From positions 23,773 through 36,247 of the forward strand of contig PBBT01000023.1 of assembly GCA_002717725.1 (NCBI GenBank): 12,475 nt of DNA. Reading direction: 5' to 3'. The stretch is from Chloroflexota bacterium. Lineage in GTDB: Bacteria; Chloroflexota; Dehalococcoidia; SAR202; UBA6927. A program made the position numbers and the translations under genes. Under the pieces are notes generated by a model that saw only the letters and a program-made list of their open reading frames with translations, was not told where the DNA came from and ran no database searches. Positions 1-6,182 of this stretch are shown here, piece after piece; position 1 is the first letter of the stretch, and each line of letters begins with the position of its first letter.

Positions 1-491
1 GAATAAATTCCAACAAATGCAATTAAAATAAATATTGTAGTATCTATTCCCTGTGAAACAACTGTTGAAGCATTATTCCTAAACCACAAGAATTTTCCAC
101 CTGTAACCTTTTTCCACATTTCAAAAGCTAAAACATCATGATTCTGACTAACCAAGTATGCAACCATCGATGCAATGACTATCCGTGGAACAGCTCCCAA
201 AATTTGATCATAAGATTGCTGATCATTCCAAAAAGTTGCTGAAGGAAGAATCCCTGCAACATAGATAATAGATATCATTAGTAAATTGGCTATAAATCCG
301 AGCCAAATAATTTTAGTCGTGGTTTTCCGTCCATAAACTTCAGAAATAACATCGGAAATAAGAAATGTTAAAGGATAAGCGATAATACCCGCATCTATTC
401 CTTCTGACCCAATGGCGATGATTTTAACAGCTGAAATATTTGCCGTCAGAAGCAATGTTGTGAAAATTACTGCAAGTGAAATTAAATACAT
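1..491 (-). CDS. Queuosine-precursor transporter, YhhQ/VUT family (3' part missing)
   Basis: The reading frame is open from an ATG at 491-489 to the left edge, giving 163 residues with no stop, so the C-terminal part lies outside the window. The protein is very hydrophobic, with several predicted membrane segments (about residues 4-26, 34-50, 60-82, 100-116, 145-162). Family hallmarks of the VUT/YhhQ (DUF165) transporters are visible: TANISAVKI (16-24), AYPLTFLISDVISEVYGR (38-55), VPRIV followed by ASMVAYLVSQNHDV (101-120), and FRNNASTVVSQ.IDT (137-151). Members of this family import queuine or preQ1-type precursors for tRNA queuosine modification across the inner membrane; the exact substrate cannot be read from the sequence. 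An in-frame TGA lies 21 nt upstream and there is no Shine-Dalgarno sequence close to the ATG, but a TATAAT ends 6 nt before it, which suggests a leaderless message. Divergently oriented to the lipoprotein gene at 630. Confidence 0.85.
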   Translation of the reverse strand, partial: MYLISLAVIFTTLLLTANISAVKIIAIGSEGIDAGIIAYPLTFLISDVISEVYGRKTTTKIIWLGFIANLLMISIIYVAGILPSATFWNDQQSYDQILGAVPRIVIASMVAYLVSQNHDVLAFEMWKKVTGGKFLWFRNNASTVVSQGIDTTIFILIAFVGIY

Positions 492-629
492 AAGCCGATT
501 ATAACCAATTCATGCTCCAAAAATGAAAATTATTGCTCTTCACAAATTATAGATTGAAAAATTATGCCCTCTTTGACACAATTCCATTAAAATTAAATGC
601 ATATGATCGAAATAAATGGAGTAAATTAA
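492..629. promoter_or_regulatory. Divergent intergenic region with promoter-like elements
   Basis: This 138-bp gap separates two genes read outward. On the minus strand a perfect -10 hexamer TATAAT (503-498) ends 6 nt before the transporter ATG; no good -35 box is seen at 17 nt. On the plus strand TTGACA occurs at 573-578. A TATGAT at 602-607 could be a -10 box for the lipoprotein gene, but the spacing between them is 23 nt, so this pairing is not a convincing promoter. GGAG at 618-621 is the ribosome binding site for the ATG at 630. Confidence 0.4.
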
Positions 630-1220
630 ATGAATCGATTCCGTAATACTTTGATAATAACTTTTCTTTTAGTTCTCCTACTAGTCGGATGTAGTAATGG
701 GTCTCAAAGCGAAGCCGAATACTTTGATCCAATGAACAAATATATTGCGGAAATTAGTGAATCAAATTTTTCCCCTGCACAAGTTTCAGCTAGCAGTCTA
801 GATACGAGTTTCCAATCAAACATCCTTGCAGGTTTAAATACATTAACACCTCCAAAATTGTATGCTAATACACATCAAAGTTTAATCGACCAAATCGAAA
901 CATGGAATTCAAATGCTTCCAAAGCTTCTGAGGTTTTAATCGAAACAGAAGCCGAAATATTAAAGTTAGCTGAAGAAATCAATTTAAATATCAATGATGT
1001 CGTTAGTTGTGAAACCGCAAGTGCCTTAAGTGCGGCATACGCTGAACAACAATTTTCCAAAATGCAAACTTTCATGAATTCTGAATCGGGTGCGGACGCT
1101 ATTTTATTCTGCGATAGTTTGTATATAGCTGAACAAAAAATTTGGGAAGCTTTTGATCGATACAATGAACTTAAAACTGATCGAAAAGCCGTTGTAGATG
1201 ATTTGGTCAGCACACAGTGA
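630..1220 (+). CDS. Hypothetical lipoprotein, helical
   Basis: A 196-residue protein with a basic N-terminus (MNRFRN), a hydrophobic stretch (8-19) and a lipobox LVGC with the lipidated cysteine at residue 21, so it is exported and anchored in a membrane. The mature part is mostly predicted helix (about 80-195), rich in Glu, Ala and Ser, with two further cysteines (127 and 161) that could form a disulfide. I do not recognise the family. The ATG has GGAG 8 nt upstream. Its TGA stop overlaps the GTG start of the dehydratase gene by 4 nt (GTGA), so the two are translationally coupled and almost certainly co-transcribed. Whether the lipoprotein has anything to do with sugar-acid uptake is unknown; it does not look like a standard substrate-binding protein. 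Confidence 0.8.
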   Translation: MNRFRNTLIITFLLVLLLVGCSNGSQSEAEYFDPMNKYIAEISESNFSPAQVSASSLDTSFQSNILAGLNTLTPPKLYANTHQSLIDQIETWNSNASKASEVLIETEAEILKLAEEINLNINDVVSCETASALSAAYAEQQFSKMQTFMNSESGADAILFCDSLYIAEQKIWEAFDRYNELKTDRKAVVDDLVSTQ

Positions 1221-2383
1221 AAATAGTTGATCTGAAAATCTGGGTCACTAGACCCAATGTCAACAGTAGAAGCTACGTCTTCCTTCGCATTGACACTGAT
1301 GAAGGGATTTCTGGAATTGGTGAGGCAACAAGCTCTGGGGGTGGTGGAAGTATAATTGTCGGGAACATTTTGAACTTCCTTAAAAACTCAACGGTGAAAG
1401 AAGATTTTAGAGAAACATTAATTGGAGAAAATCCTGAGCATGTAGATCTAATATGGCATAAGCTGTTCCGAAGATTCACTGGTGGAGGTGGATTCGGGGG
1501 ATTTGTGACGACAGTAATGAGTGGAATTGATATAGCACTATGGGATATTAAGGGCAAAATTGCAAATAAACCAATTTACGAAATTCTTGGTGGAGGACCA
1601 GTAAGAGATCAAATTGAAATGTATACTCATGTGCAACCAGGAGATCCTTCATATGCCGCTAATCAAGCAAAGGAACTCGTTTCAAAAGGATTTAAAACAA
1701 TAAAACTAGATCCCTTTCAACCAGAAATGAAACAGCATCACAGAAGATATATTCAAGGAATGATTTCTCCTAAGGCAGCAACATTGGGGCAAGACACTGT
1801 CGCAGCAATCAGAGAGTCGGTAGGCCCAGAAATTGAAATACTTATCGACTGCCATGGAAACTTCAATGTTCCAACTGCAATTAAAATAGCAAAAATGCTC
1901 GAACCATATAACATTGGATGGTTTGAAGAGCCTGTTCAACCAAACAGTAATGAAGCACTAAAACAAGTAAAAGAATCAGTACATGTTCCAATCTGTGTTG
2001 GAGAAAGACTTTATACCAGGTGGGATTTTCTACCAATTCTTAAAGAAAATCTCGCTGAATATTTGATGCCCGATATTCTATGGACTGGCGGAATCTCAGA
2101 GTTATACAAAATTTCGACATTAGCAGAAACATTTTATGTCCCGGTCAGTCCTCATGATGCTAGTGGCCCCATCAATATTCTTGCTGGTGCTCATACAATG
2201 ATGACCGTGCCAAACTTCTTTAAACTTGAAATGAACCACTCGAGCCTTCCAACTTTAAATATGATGATTACCGAACCAATAAACATTAATCAAGGATATT
2301 TGGAGTTGCCTTCAAGGCCTGGTCTCGGAGTAGAATTGAATGAAGATTACTTAGAATCCCACCTTGATCCTGATTGGAGCTAA
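1217..2383 (+). CDS. Enolase-superfamily sugar-acid dehydratase, D-galactonate dehydratase-like
   Basis: A 388-residue member of the mandelate racemase/muconate lactonizing enzyme group (COG4948), with N-terminal capping domain (1-125) and C-terminal TIM barrel. The active-site register matches D-galactonate dehydratase as I recall it: metal ligands D211, E237 and E263 spaced 26 and 26 residues apart, H213 two residues after the first ligand, D286 and H313 as the His-Asp dyad 23 and 50 residues after the third ligand. GERLYTRWDF (262-271) and PSRPGLGVE (365-373) also resemble that subfamily. Members dehydrate acid sugars to 2-keto-3-deoxy acids using Mg2+. The DCHGNF segment and SPHDASGP replace the DFHGR and PHCPLGP usual in DgoD, so the real substrate may be another acid sugar. 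The start is GTG, overlapping the upstream lipoprotein stop; MKIVDLKIWV is a normal start for the family. In SAR202 bacteria such paralogues are numerous and have been proposed to act on recalcitrant organic matter. Confidence 0.88.
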   Translation: MKIVDLKIWVTRPNVNSRSYVFLRIDTDEGISGIGEATSSGGGGSIIVGNILNFLKNSTVKEDFRETLIGENPEHVDLIWHKLFRRFTGGGGFGGFVTTVMSGIDIALWDIKGKIANKPIYEILGGGPVRDQIEMYTHVQPGDPSYAANQAKELVSKGFKTIKLDPFQPEMKQHHRRYIQGMISPKAATLGQDTVAAIRESVGPEIEILIDCHGNFNVPTAIKIAKMLEPYNIGWFEEPVQPNSNEALKQVKESVHVPICVGERLYTRWDFLPILKENLAEYLMPDILWTGGISELYKISTLAETFYVPVSPHDASGPINILAGAHTMMTVPNFFKLEMNHSSLPTLNMMITEPININQGYLELPSRPGLGVELNEDYLESHLDPDWS

Positions 2384-2447
2384 CACCACTTTTTGACCAA
2401 AAATCACCACATAGCCCCCTAATAAATCAGACAAACAGGAGTCTCTG

Positions 2448-3140
2448 TTGAATCAAACCCCTTACATATATACCGTGAGATTTGATCTAGATACCGCGAT
2501 CGAAGTTGAAGCAAACCAATGGGCCAACACTTCTCATATTCAAGATCTTTTGGATATAGGCATACTTAGTGCAGTGAGATACAAATCCATTAAAGGTATT
2601 CAGGACTATCTTCACATTTATGAAATCCCGGATCCAGAAACATTACACACCAAAATTTACGCTGAAACCAGAAATCATGACGAAACTGGTGCAAAACTGC
2701 GACATGGTTTTACAAACCATTCCGCATCTGTTTATAAACAAGTCCTCACAAATGGAATTGCAGAAAACCACCATGAACAAAATAAAGTTTCGAAAGATTC
2801 CTGGGGTTCAATTAGAAGTCCATTTTTAATAACACTTAGAATGGATGTTGCCCTGCCAGAATCAAAAGATTTAATACTTTGGAATAAAATTGAACATTTT
2901 CCGAAAATCCTAGATGCAAAAGGGGCAATAAGTGCCCGGCTTTGTATTAAGACTGAAAAACAGCACCCTACAAGCAATTCAAGAGATCCCGAATGGATAG
3001 CAATATACGAGATAAACAATCTTGATTTTATGAAAGATCCAAAAGTGGCTGAAGCTAACTCAACAGAATGGGCTTCTAAAATCCATGAGGCAACCAAACA
3101 ATCAAACTTGAATATTCTAGAAAGAATACACCCAAAATAA
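2448..3140 (+). CDS. Hypothetical protein with two similar alpha+beta halves
   Basis: A 230-residue soluble protein without signal peptide or membrane segment. It starts at TTG (2448), supported by GGAG at 2438-2441 with a 6-nt spacer. The sequence appears to be an internal duplication: the first half (about 5-110) and second half (about 124-228) each begin with a beta strand of the type YIYTVRFDLD or FLITLRMDVA, are followed by a helix containing a Trp (NQW, LILW), and contain a later strand ending in IYEI (YLHIYEI, WIAIYEI). This layout resembles tandem ferredoxin-like dimeric alpha/beta-barrel domains such as EthD-like or heme-degrading monooxygenase families, but no catalytic residues can be assigned. 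It lies 64 bp after the dehydratase on the same strand and may belong to the same transcript. Function unknown. Confidence 0.7.
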   Translation: MNQTPYIYTVRFDLDTAIEVEANQWANTSHIQDLLDIGILSAVRYKSIKGIQDYLHIYEIPDPETLHTKIYAETRNHDETGAKLRHGFTNHSASVYKQVLTNGIAENHHEQNKVSKDSWGSIRSPFLITLRMDVALPESKDLILWNKIEHFPKILDAKGAISARLCIKTEKQHPTSNSRDPEWIAIYEINNLDFMKDPKVAEANSTEWASKIHEATKQSNLNILERIHPK

Positions 3141-3231
3141 TAATGGCGGTTCCCTTAAAGACCTGCTATATAAAAAACTTTTTTGATAAAATAATAAAAT
3201 TGCAAGCTAATATTAAATTGGAGACCTAAGA

Positions 3232-4077
3232 ATGACAGATGCTACTTTGATGAACTCTGAAATTTTGGTTGACTCGGAATGGTTATATAACCATTTAGAC
3301 GACCCAAATCTACGGATAATAGATTGTGATCTACTAGATTCATATGAAAGGTCACATATAAAAGGAGCGGTGGGAATCAGTGTTCACCATTATATTAAGC
3401 ATCCTTCATATCCAAAAGACCCAAAAAACTTCCCTTGGGTGGCGGATGCTGAAACAGTTAAGGAAATCTTCGAAGACATGGGAATCGGAGATGACACTAC
3501 CGTCGTAACATATGATAGTGGTGGAAGTCTATGGGCTTCACGCTTCTGGTGGGTTCTAAATTATTATGGGCACACAAACGCTAAAGTCCTGGATGGCGGT
3601 TGGAAAAAATGGTTTGATGAAGGAAAACCAATTTCAATCGACCCTCCCAAAAAAATCTCTTCAACTTTCACACCCAATACAGATGATAAATTAATTTGCA
3701 CCCTCGATCAGGCTTTATCAAAAATAGACGACCCTAAATCAATATTCCTTGATGTTAGATCTGATGGAGAATGGAATGGGAGCAATTCTAGAGGAAACGC
3801 AAAATCAGGTAGGATCCCAGGATCCATTCACATTGAATGGACCAATTTTGTGACTGCGGACAAATACCAAATTTTTAAAAGCCACGATGAACTAAAACGC
3901 ATACTTGAAGAATCTGGAGTAACCCCTGACAAGGAAATAATACCTTACTGACAGGGTGGAATCCGTGCGGCGCACGGAGTATTTGTATTAACACTTTTGG
4001 GATATTCTAAAAAACGGAATTATGATGGATCTATGGGTGAATGGGCCAACTTGCCGAACACACCACTAATAACATAA
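3232..4077 (+). CDS. Two-domain thiosulfate sulfurtransferase (rhodanese), candidate selenoprotein with UGA at catalytic position 240
   Basis: A tandem rhodanese-domain sulfurtransferase of 281 residues if the in-frame TGA at 3949-3951 is read through; otherwise translation stops after residue 239. The N-terminal domain (about 10-135) carries Asp95 (TYDSGG) in place of the cysteine, as in inactive first domains of the family. The C-terminal domain (about 153-278) has LDVR (173-176), HIEW (200-203) and the active-site loop x240-QGGIRAAH, then GYSKKRNYDGSMGEWAN, exactly as in active enzymes, where position 240 is the sulfur-carrying cysteine. The frame ends at TAA 4075-4077, giving the normal family length of about 280. 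A SECIS-like hairpin follows the TGA, so selenocysteine is the favoured reading; a Cys-to-stop mutation or sequencing error is the alternative. The reaction is sulfur transfer from thiosulfate or a mercapto acid to an acceptor thiol or cyanide in the cytoplasm. ATG is preceded by GGAG at 3220-3223. Confidence 0.82.
3949..3978 (+). promoter_or_regulatory. Candidate bacterial SECIS element with recoded UGA
   Basis: The in-frame TGA (3949-3951) is followed by an inverted repeat in which TCCGTGC (3962-3968) pairs with GCACGGA (3972-3978) around a GGC loop (3969-3971). The loop starts 17 nt after the UGA, as in the well-known fdhF element of Escherichia coli, and has G at its first two positions, as expected for SelB recognition. 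The stem is GC-rich inside an AT-rich gene; the codons CGT-GCG-GCG-CAC there differ from the AGA and GCA/GCT choices common elsewhere in the window, which hints at selection on RNA structure. A triloop is at the small end of known bacterial SECIS loops. Confidence 0.65.
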
Positions 4078-4113
4078 TTTCAAGTTTATTAATTATTTTG
4101 GATTTTTCACATA

Positions 4114-5235
4114 ATGAAATCTAAAAATTTTAAGATAGGTCTAATTATCAACCCAATTGCAGGAATGGGTGGAAAAGTCGGATTAAAAGGAACGGATGGA
4201 AACAAAACGGTCTCCCTAGCTAAAGATTTGGGAGCGAAACCTGAATCTAATTTTAAAACTCTTCAAGCTTTACAAGAATTCTCCTCACTTAAAGATTCAT
4301 TTGAATTGATTACTTGCCCTGGAGAAATGGGTGAAAATGCTGCAAAAAAACTTGGATTTAATATAAAAGTTATTGGCAAGAAAAATTTTCAAACCAGTTC
4401 GGATGACACAAAAAATGCTGCCGCAGAAATGCAAAATCAAGGAGTTTCATTAATCGTAATTGCAGGTGGAGACGGAACTGCTAGAGATGTTTTTGAAGCC
4501 ATAGGAAATAATGTACCAATTTTATGAATCCCCACAGGAGTAAAAATTTACTCAGGAATCTATGCCCTAACCCCCTATTACGCTGGAAAAGCTGTATCCC
4601 AATATTTGTCTGGCAAATTAACAGAATTCACACTGTCAGAAGTAATGGATATTAATGAAGATGATTTTCGGGCAGGCAAACTAACTGTACAAATCTTCGG
4701 ATATCTGAACACATTCAAGGAACCATCATTAGTTCAAGGAACAAAAAATGCTTCAGTCGCAACTGAAGAGGATGAATTGCTTGGTATTTCATCCGAATTG
4801 ATTCGTAAAATGGAAGACAATACATATTATATAGTTGGTTCAGGAACAACACTCCAACCACTAATGGATGAATTAAATCTGAAAAATACTGTTTTGGGAA
4901 TCGATATTATTTTAAATAAAAAATTAATTGCTAACGACGTCAATGAAACAGAAATTATGAAAATTGTCAAAGGACAAAAAGTTAAATTAATCGTCACCAT
5001 AATTGGAGGTCAAGGCTATATATTTGGAAGAGGAAACCAACAAATTAGTTCTAAAGTAATTAGAAAAGTTGGCAAAGAAAACATCATCGTCGCAGCTACA
5101 ACATCAAAACTTCACGCTTTATTAGGTAAACCGCTAAGAGTTGATACCGGTGATCAAAAATTAAACAATGAATTAAGTGGTTACATTCAAGTAACTACTG
5201 GATACAAACAAAACCATCTGGTAAATGTTGTGTAA
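4114..5235 (+). CDS. ATP-NAD kinase-like protein (COG3199) interrupted by an in-frame TGA at codon 138
   Basis: One 373-codon frame resembling the COG3199 family of predicted ATP- or polyphosphate-dependent NAD kinases. The N-terminus has IGLIINPIAGMGGKVGLKGTDG (residues 8-29), the nucleotide-binding motif GGDGTARD is at 118-125, then VPIL-[TGA]-IPTGVKIYSG, and conserved C-terminal blocks VGSGTT, IGGQGYIFGRGNQQIS and VDTGD. All conserved segments continue in the same frame after TGA 4525-4527, where homologues as I recall them have glycine (LGIPAGVK), so GGA to TGA is a one-base change. Without readthrough the product is a 137-residue fragment; the TTG-initiated piece from 4606 would lack the GGDG motif. 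Possible explanations are a nonsense mutation, a sequence error, or recoding (a hairpin follows the TGA). No clear ribosome binding site precedes the ATG; it starts 36 bp after the sulfurtransferase. Confidence 0.75.
4525..4553 (+). other. In-frame TGA followed by a perfect 7-bp hairpin
   Basis: After TGA (4525-4527), GAGTAAA (4538-4544) and TTTACTC (4547-4553) form a perfect inverted repeat around AA. The loop begins 17 nt after the TGA, the same offset as in the sulfurtransferase gene. However the stem is AT-rich, the loop is only 2 nt (4 nt, AAAT, if the last pair opens) and has no G, so it does not fit the SECIS consensus. The pairing may simply follow from the codons for the conserved segment GVKIYS. 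Confidence 0.4.
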
Positions 5236-5250
5236 TTTTTGCGGAAACCA

Positions 5251-5562
5251 CTAAGGACACCACTCTGCTTCTCCGCCTTTTTCTATAGACAACCTACTAC
5301 GTTCAAGGCAATCCATACGATCTTTCAGCCTTTTCTCAGTTTCTTCCCACATCCTCTGATCCTCATCTTTTTCACAGTCACAATCAGCTGACACTTGTTG
5401 GTCAATTATTTTAGTATCCTCATTGATTTCAGTTGCTGTAACAGTTGCTACAAGTAAATGATCCATCCCCAATTTCTCTGAGTTAGAATTTTTCTTACAC
5501 CCAAAAGATACTAACAATAGCAAAAGAATCAAAAATGGCAGATATTTTGCCAACTTGGTCAT
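5251..5562 (-). CDS. Small cysteine-containing lipoprotein
   Basis: A 103-residue protein with N-terminal MTKLAK, a strongly hydrophobic segment (8-21) and a lipoprotein-type cysteine at 22 (SFGC; the -3 residue is Ser rather than the usual Leu, so the lipobox is slightly atypical). The mature part is acidic, with a CDC pair (C61, C63), C85 and C102, and a charged, probably helical stretch (65-95). The cysteines could bind a metal or form disulfides; nothing more specific can be said. It follows the 155-residue lipoprotein gene by 11 bp on the same strand, with AAGGA as ribosome binding site, so the two form an operon. Its end faces the COG3199-like gene with only 15 bp between the stops. Family not recognised. 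Confidence 0.7.
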   Translation of the reverse strand: MTKLAKYLPFLILLLLLVSFGCKKNSNSEKLGMDHLLVATVTATEINEDTKIIDQQVSADCDCEKDEDQRMWEETEKRLKDRMDCLERSRLSIEKGGEAEWCP

Positions 5563-5573
5563 AATTTTCCTTT

Positions 5574-6041
5574 TTATGGAACAACTGCAGAAACATCTAC
5601 TGAGGTCTCAATTTGATTACACGTAGTATTAATACATTCTTCTAGTTTCACTACTATTTCAGACTTCGCTGGATTAGTAATATCAAATTCAAAAATACCT
5701 TGATCTGACTCTGAATTTGTATGATCTTCAGACCACTGAAGATCAGATTTCATTGAAGTCCTATGAGCTTCGCATGAAATTTTGCTATTACCAGAATCAA
5801 ATTCACACTTTGCTGCAAGTTTTGAAGCTAAAGTACCATCTACACTAGGTTCTTTCTTTTTAGTAGGATCAAAAAACGCATTCCCAGTACTTGCACCACG
5901 ATTCCCACCAAGTGTAGAAGTCTCACCTCCGGCAGGCTTGTAGTTTGGATCATATCCACCTTCTTCCCCTCCTCCACAACTGATTAAGATGACAGAAAAC
6001 ATGAAAACTAACGAAAGAATAATAAAAATAAATCTTGTCAT
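5574..6041 (-). CDS. Lipoprotein with probable beta-sandwich domain
   Basis: A 155-residue lipoprotein: MTRF start, hydrophobic segment 4-21, lipobox LISC with the lipidated cysteine at 22, followed by a Gly-rich flexible linker (23-55). The remaining part (about 75-155) has alternating strands with C79, C90, C136 and C141 and a pattern ISC..H.....DLQW....GIFEFDI.NPA...IVVKLEEC that looks like an Ig- or PKD-like beta-sandwich; this is an inference from pattern only. GAGGAG lies just before the ATG. It is the first gene of a two-lipoprotein unit and is transcribed divergently from the LLM oxidoreductase, the start codons being 141 bp apart. Confidence 0.72.
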   Translation of the reverse strand: MTRFIFIILSLVFMFSVILISCGGGEEGGYDPNYKPAGGETSTLGGNRGASTGNAFFDPTKKKEPSVDGTLASKLAAKCEFDSGNSKISCEAHRTSMKSDLQWSEDHTNSESDQGIFEFDITNPAKSEIVVKLEECINTTCNQIETSVDVSAVVP

Positions 6042-6127
6042 TTTAGTCTCCTCACCAAAAAATTGATTTCATATCGAATTTTATTTTGTATATATTAACT
6101 TATAAGATAATAAAATTGTTCTGTATT

Positions 6128-6155
6128 TTGACAAAAACTTTCAACCGATTAACAT
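6128..6155 (+). promoter_or_regulatory. Predicted sigma70-type promoter of the LLM oxidoreductase gene
   Basis: A perfect -35 hexamer TTGACA (6128-6133) is followed after 16 bp by TAACAT (6150-6155, 4 of 6 consensus bases). Transcription would start near 6162, leaving a short leader that contains GGAGG (6172-6176) before the GTG at 6183. The AT-rich rest of the divergent region (6042-6127) should hold the promoter of the lipoprotein pair on the other strand, but no clear hexamer pair could be chosen. Confidence 0.5.
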
Positions 6156-6182
6156 ATCCCCAACACAACATGGAGGATCATA

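Noticed and set aside
875..1213. Minus-strand ORF inside the lipoprotein gene.
   Set aside because: It is a shadow of the plus-strand gene, without ribosome site or recognisable protein features; the same applies to those at 1273-1557, 1706-1939, 2732-3097, 7380-7562 and 11800-12054, and the plus-strand ones at 2620-2829, 9373-9642 and 10614-10943.
3172..3184. A6-C-T6 run as an intrinsic terminator.
   Set aside because: There is no loop or GC stem, so no stable hairpin can form.
3949..4527. UGA reassigned to glycine, cysteine or tryptophan genome-wide.
   Set aside because: The other long genes contain no in-frame TGA, TGG is freely used for Trp, and TGA serves as a normal stop at 1218-1220 and 7822-7824.
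4606..5235. A separate gene starting at TTG 4606.
   Set aside because: It is the in-frame continuation of the COG3199-like gene, lacks a ribosome binding site, and the family conservation extends upstream through 4528-4605.
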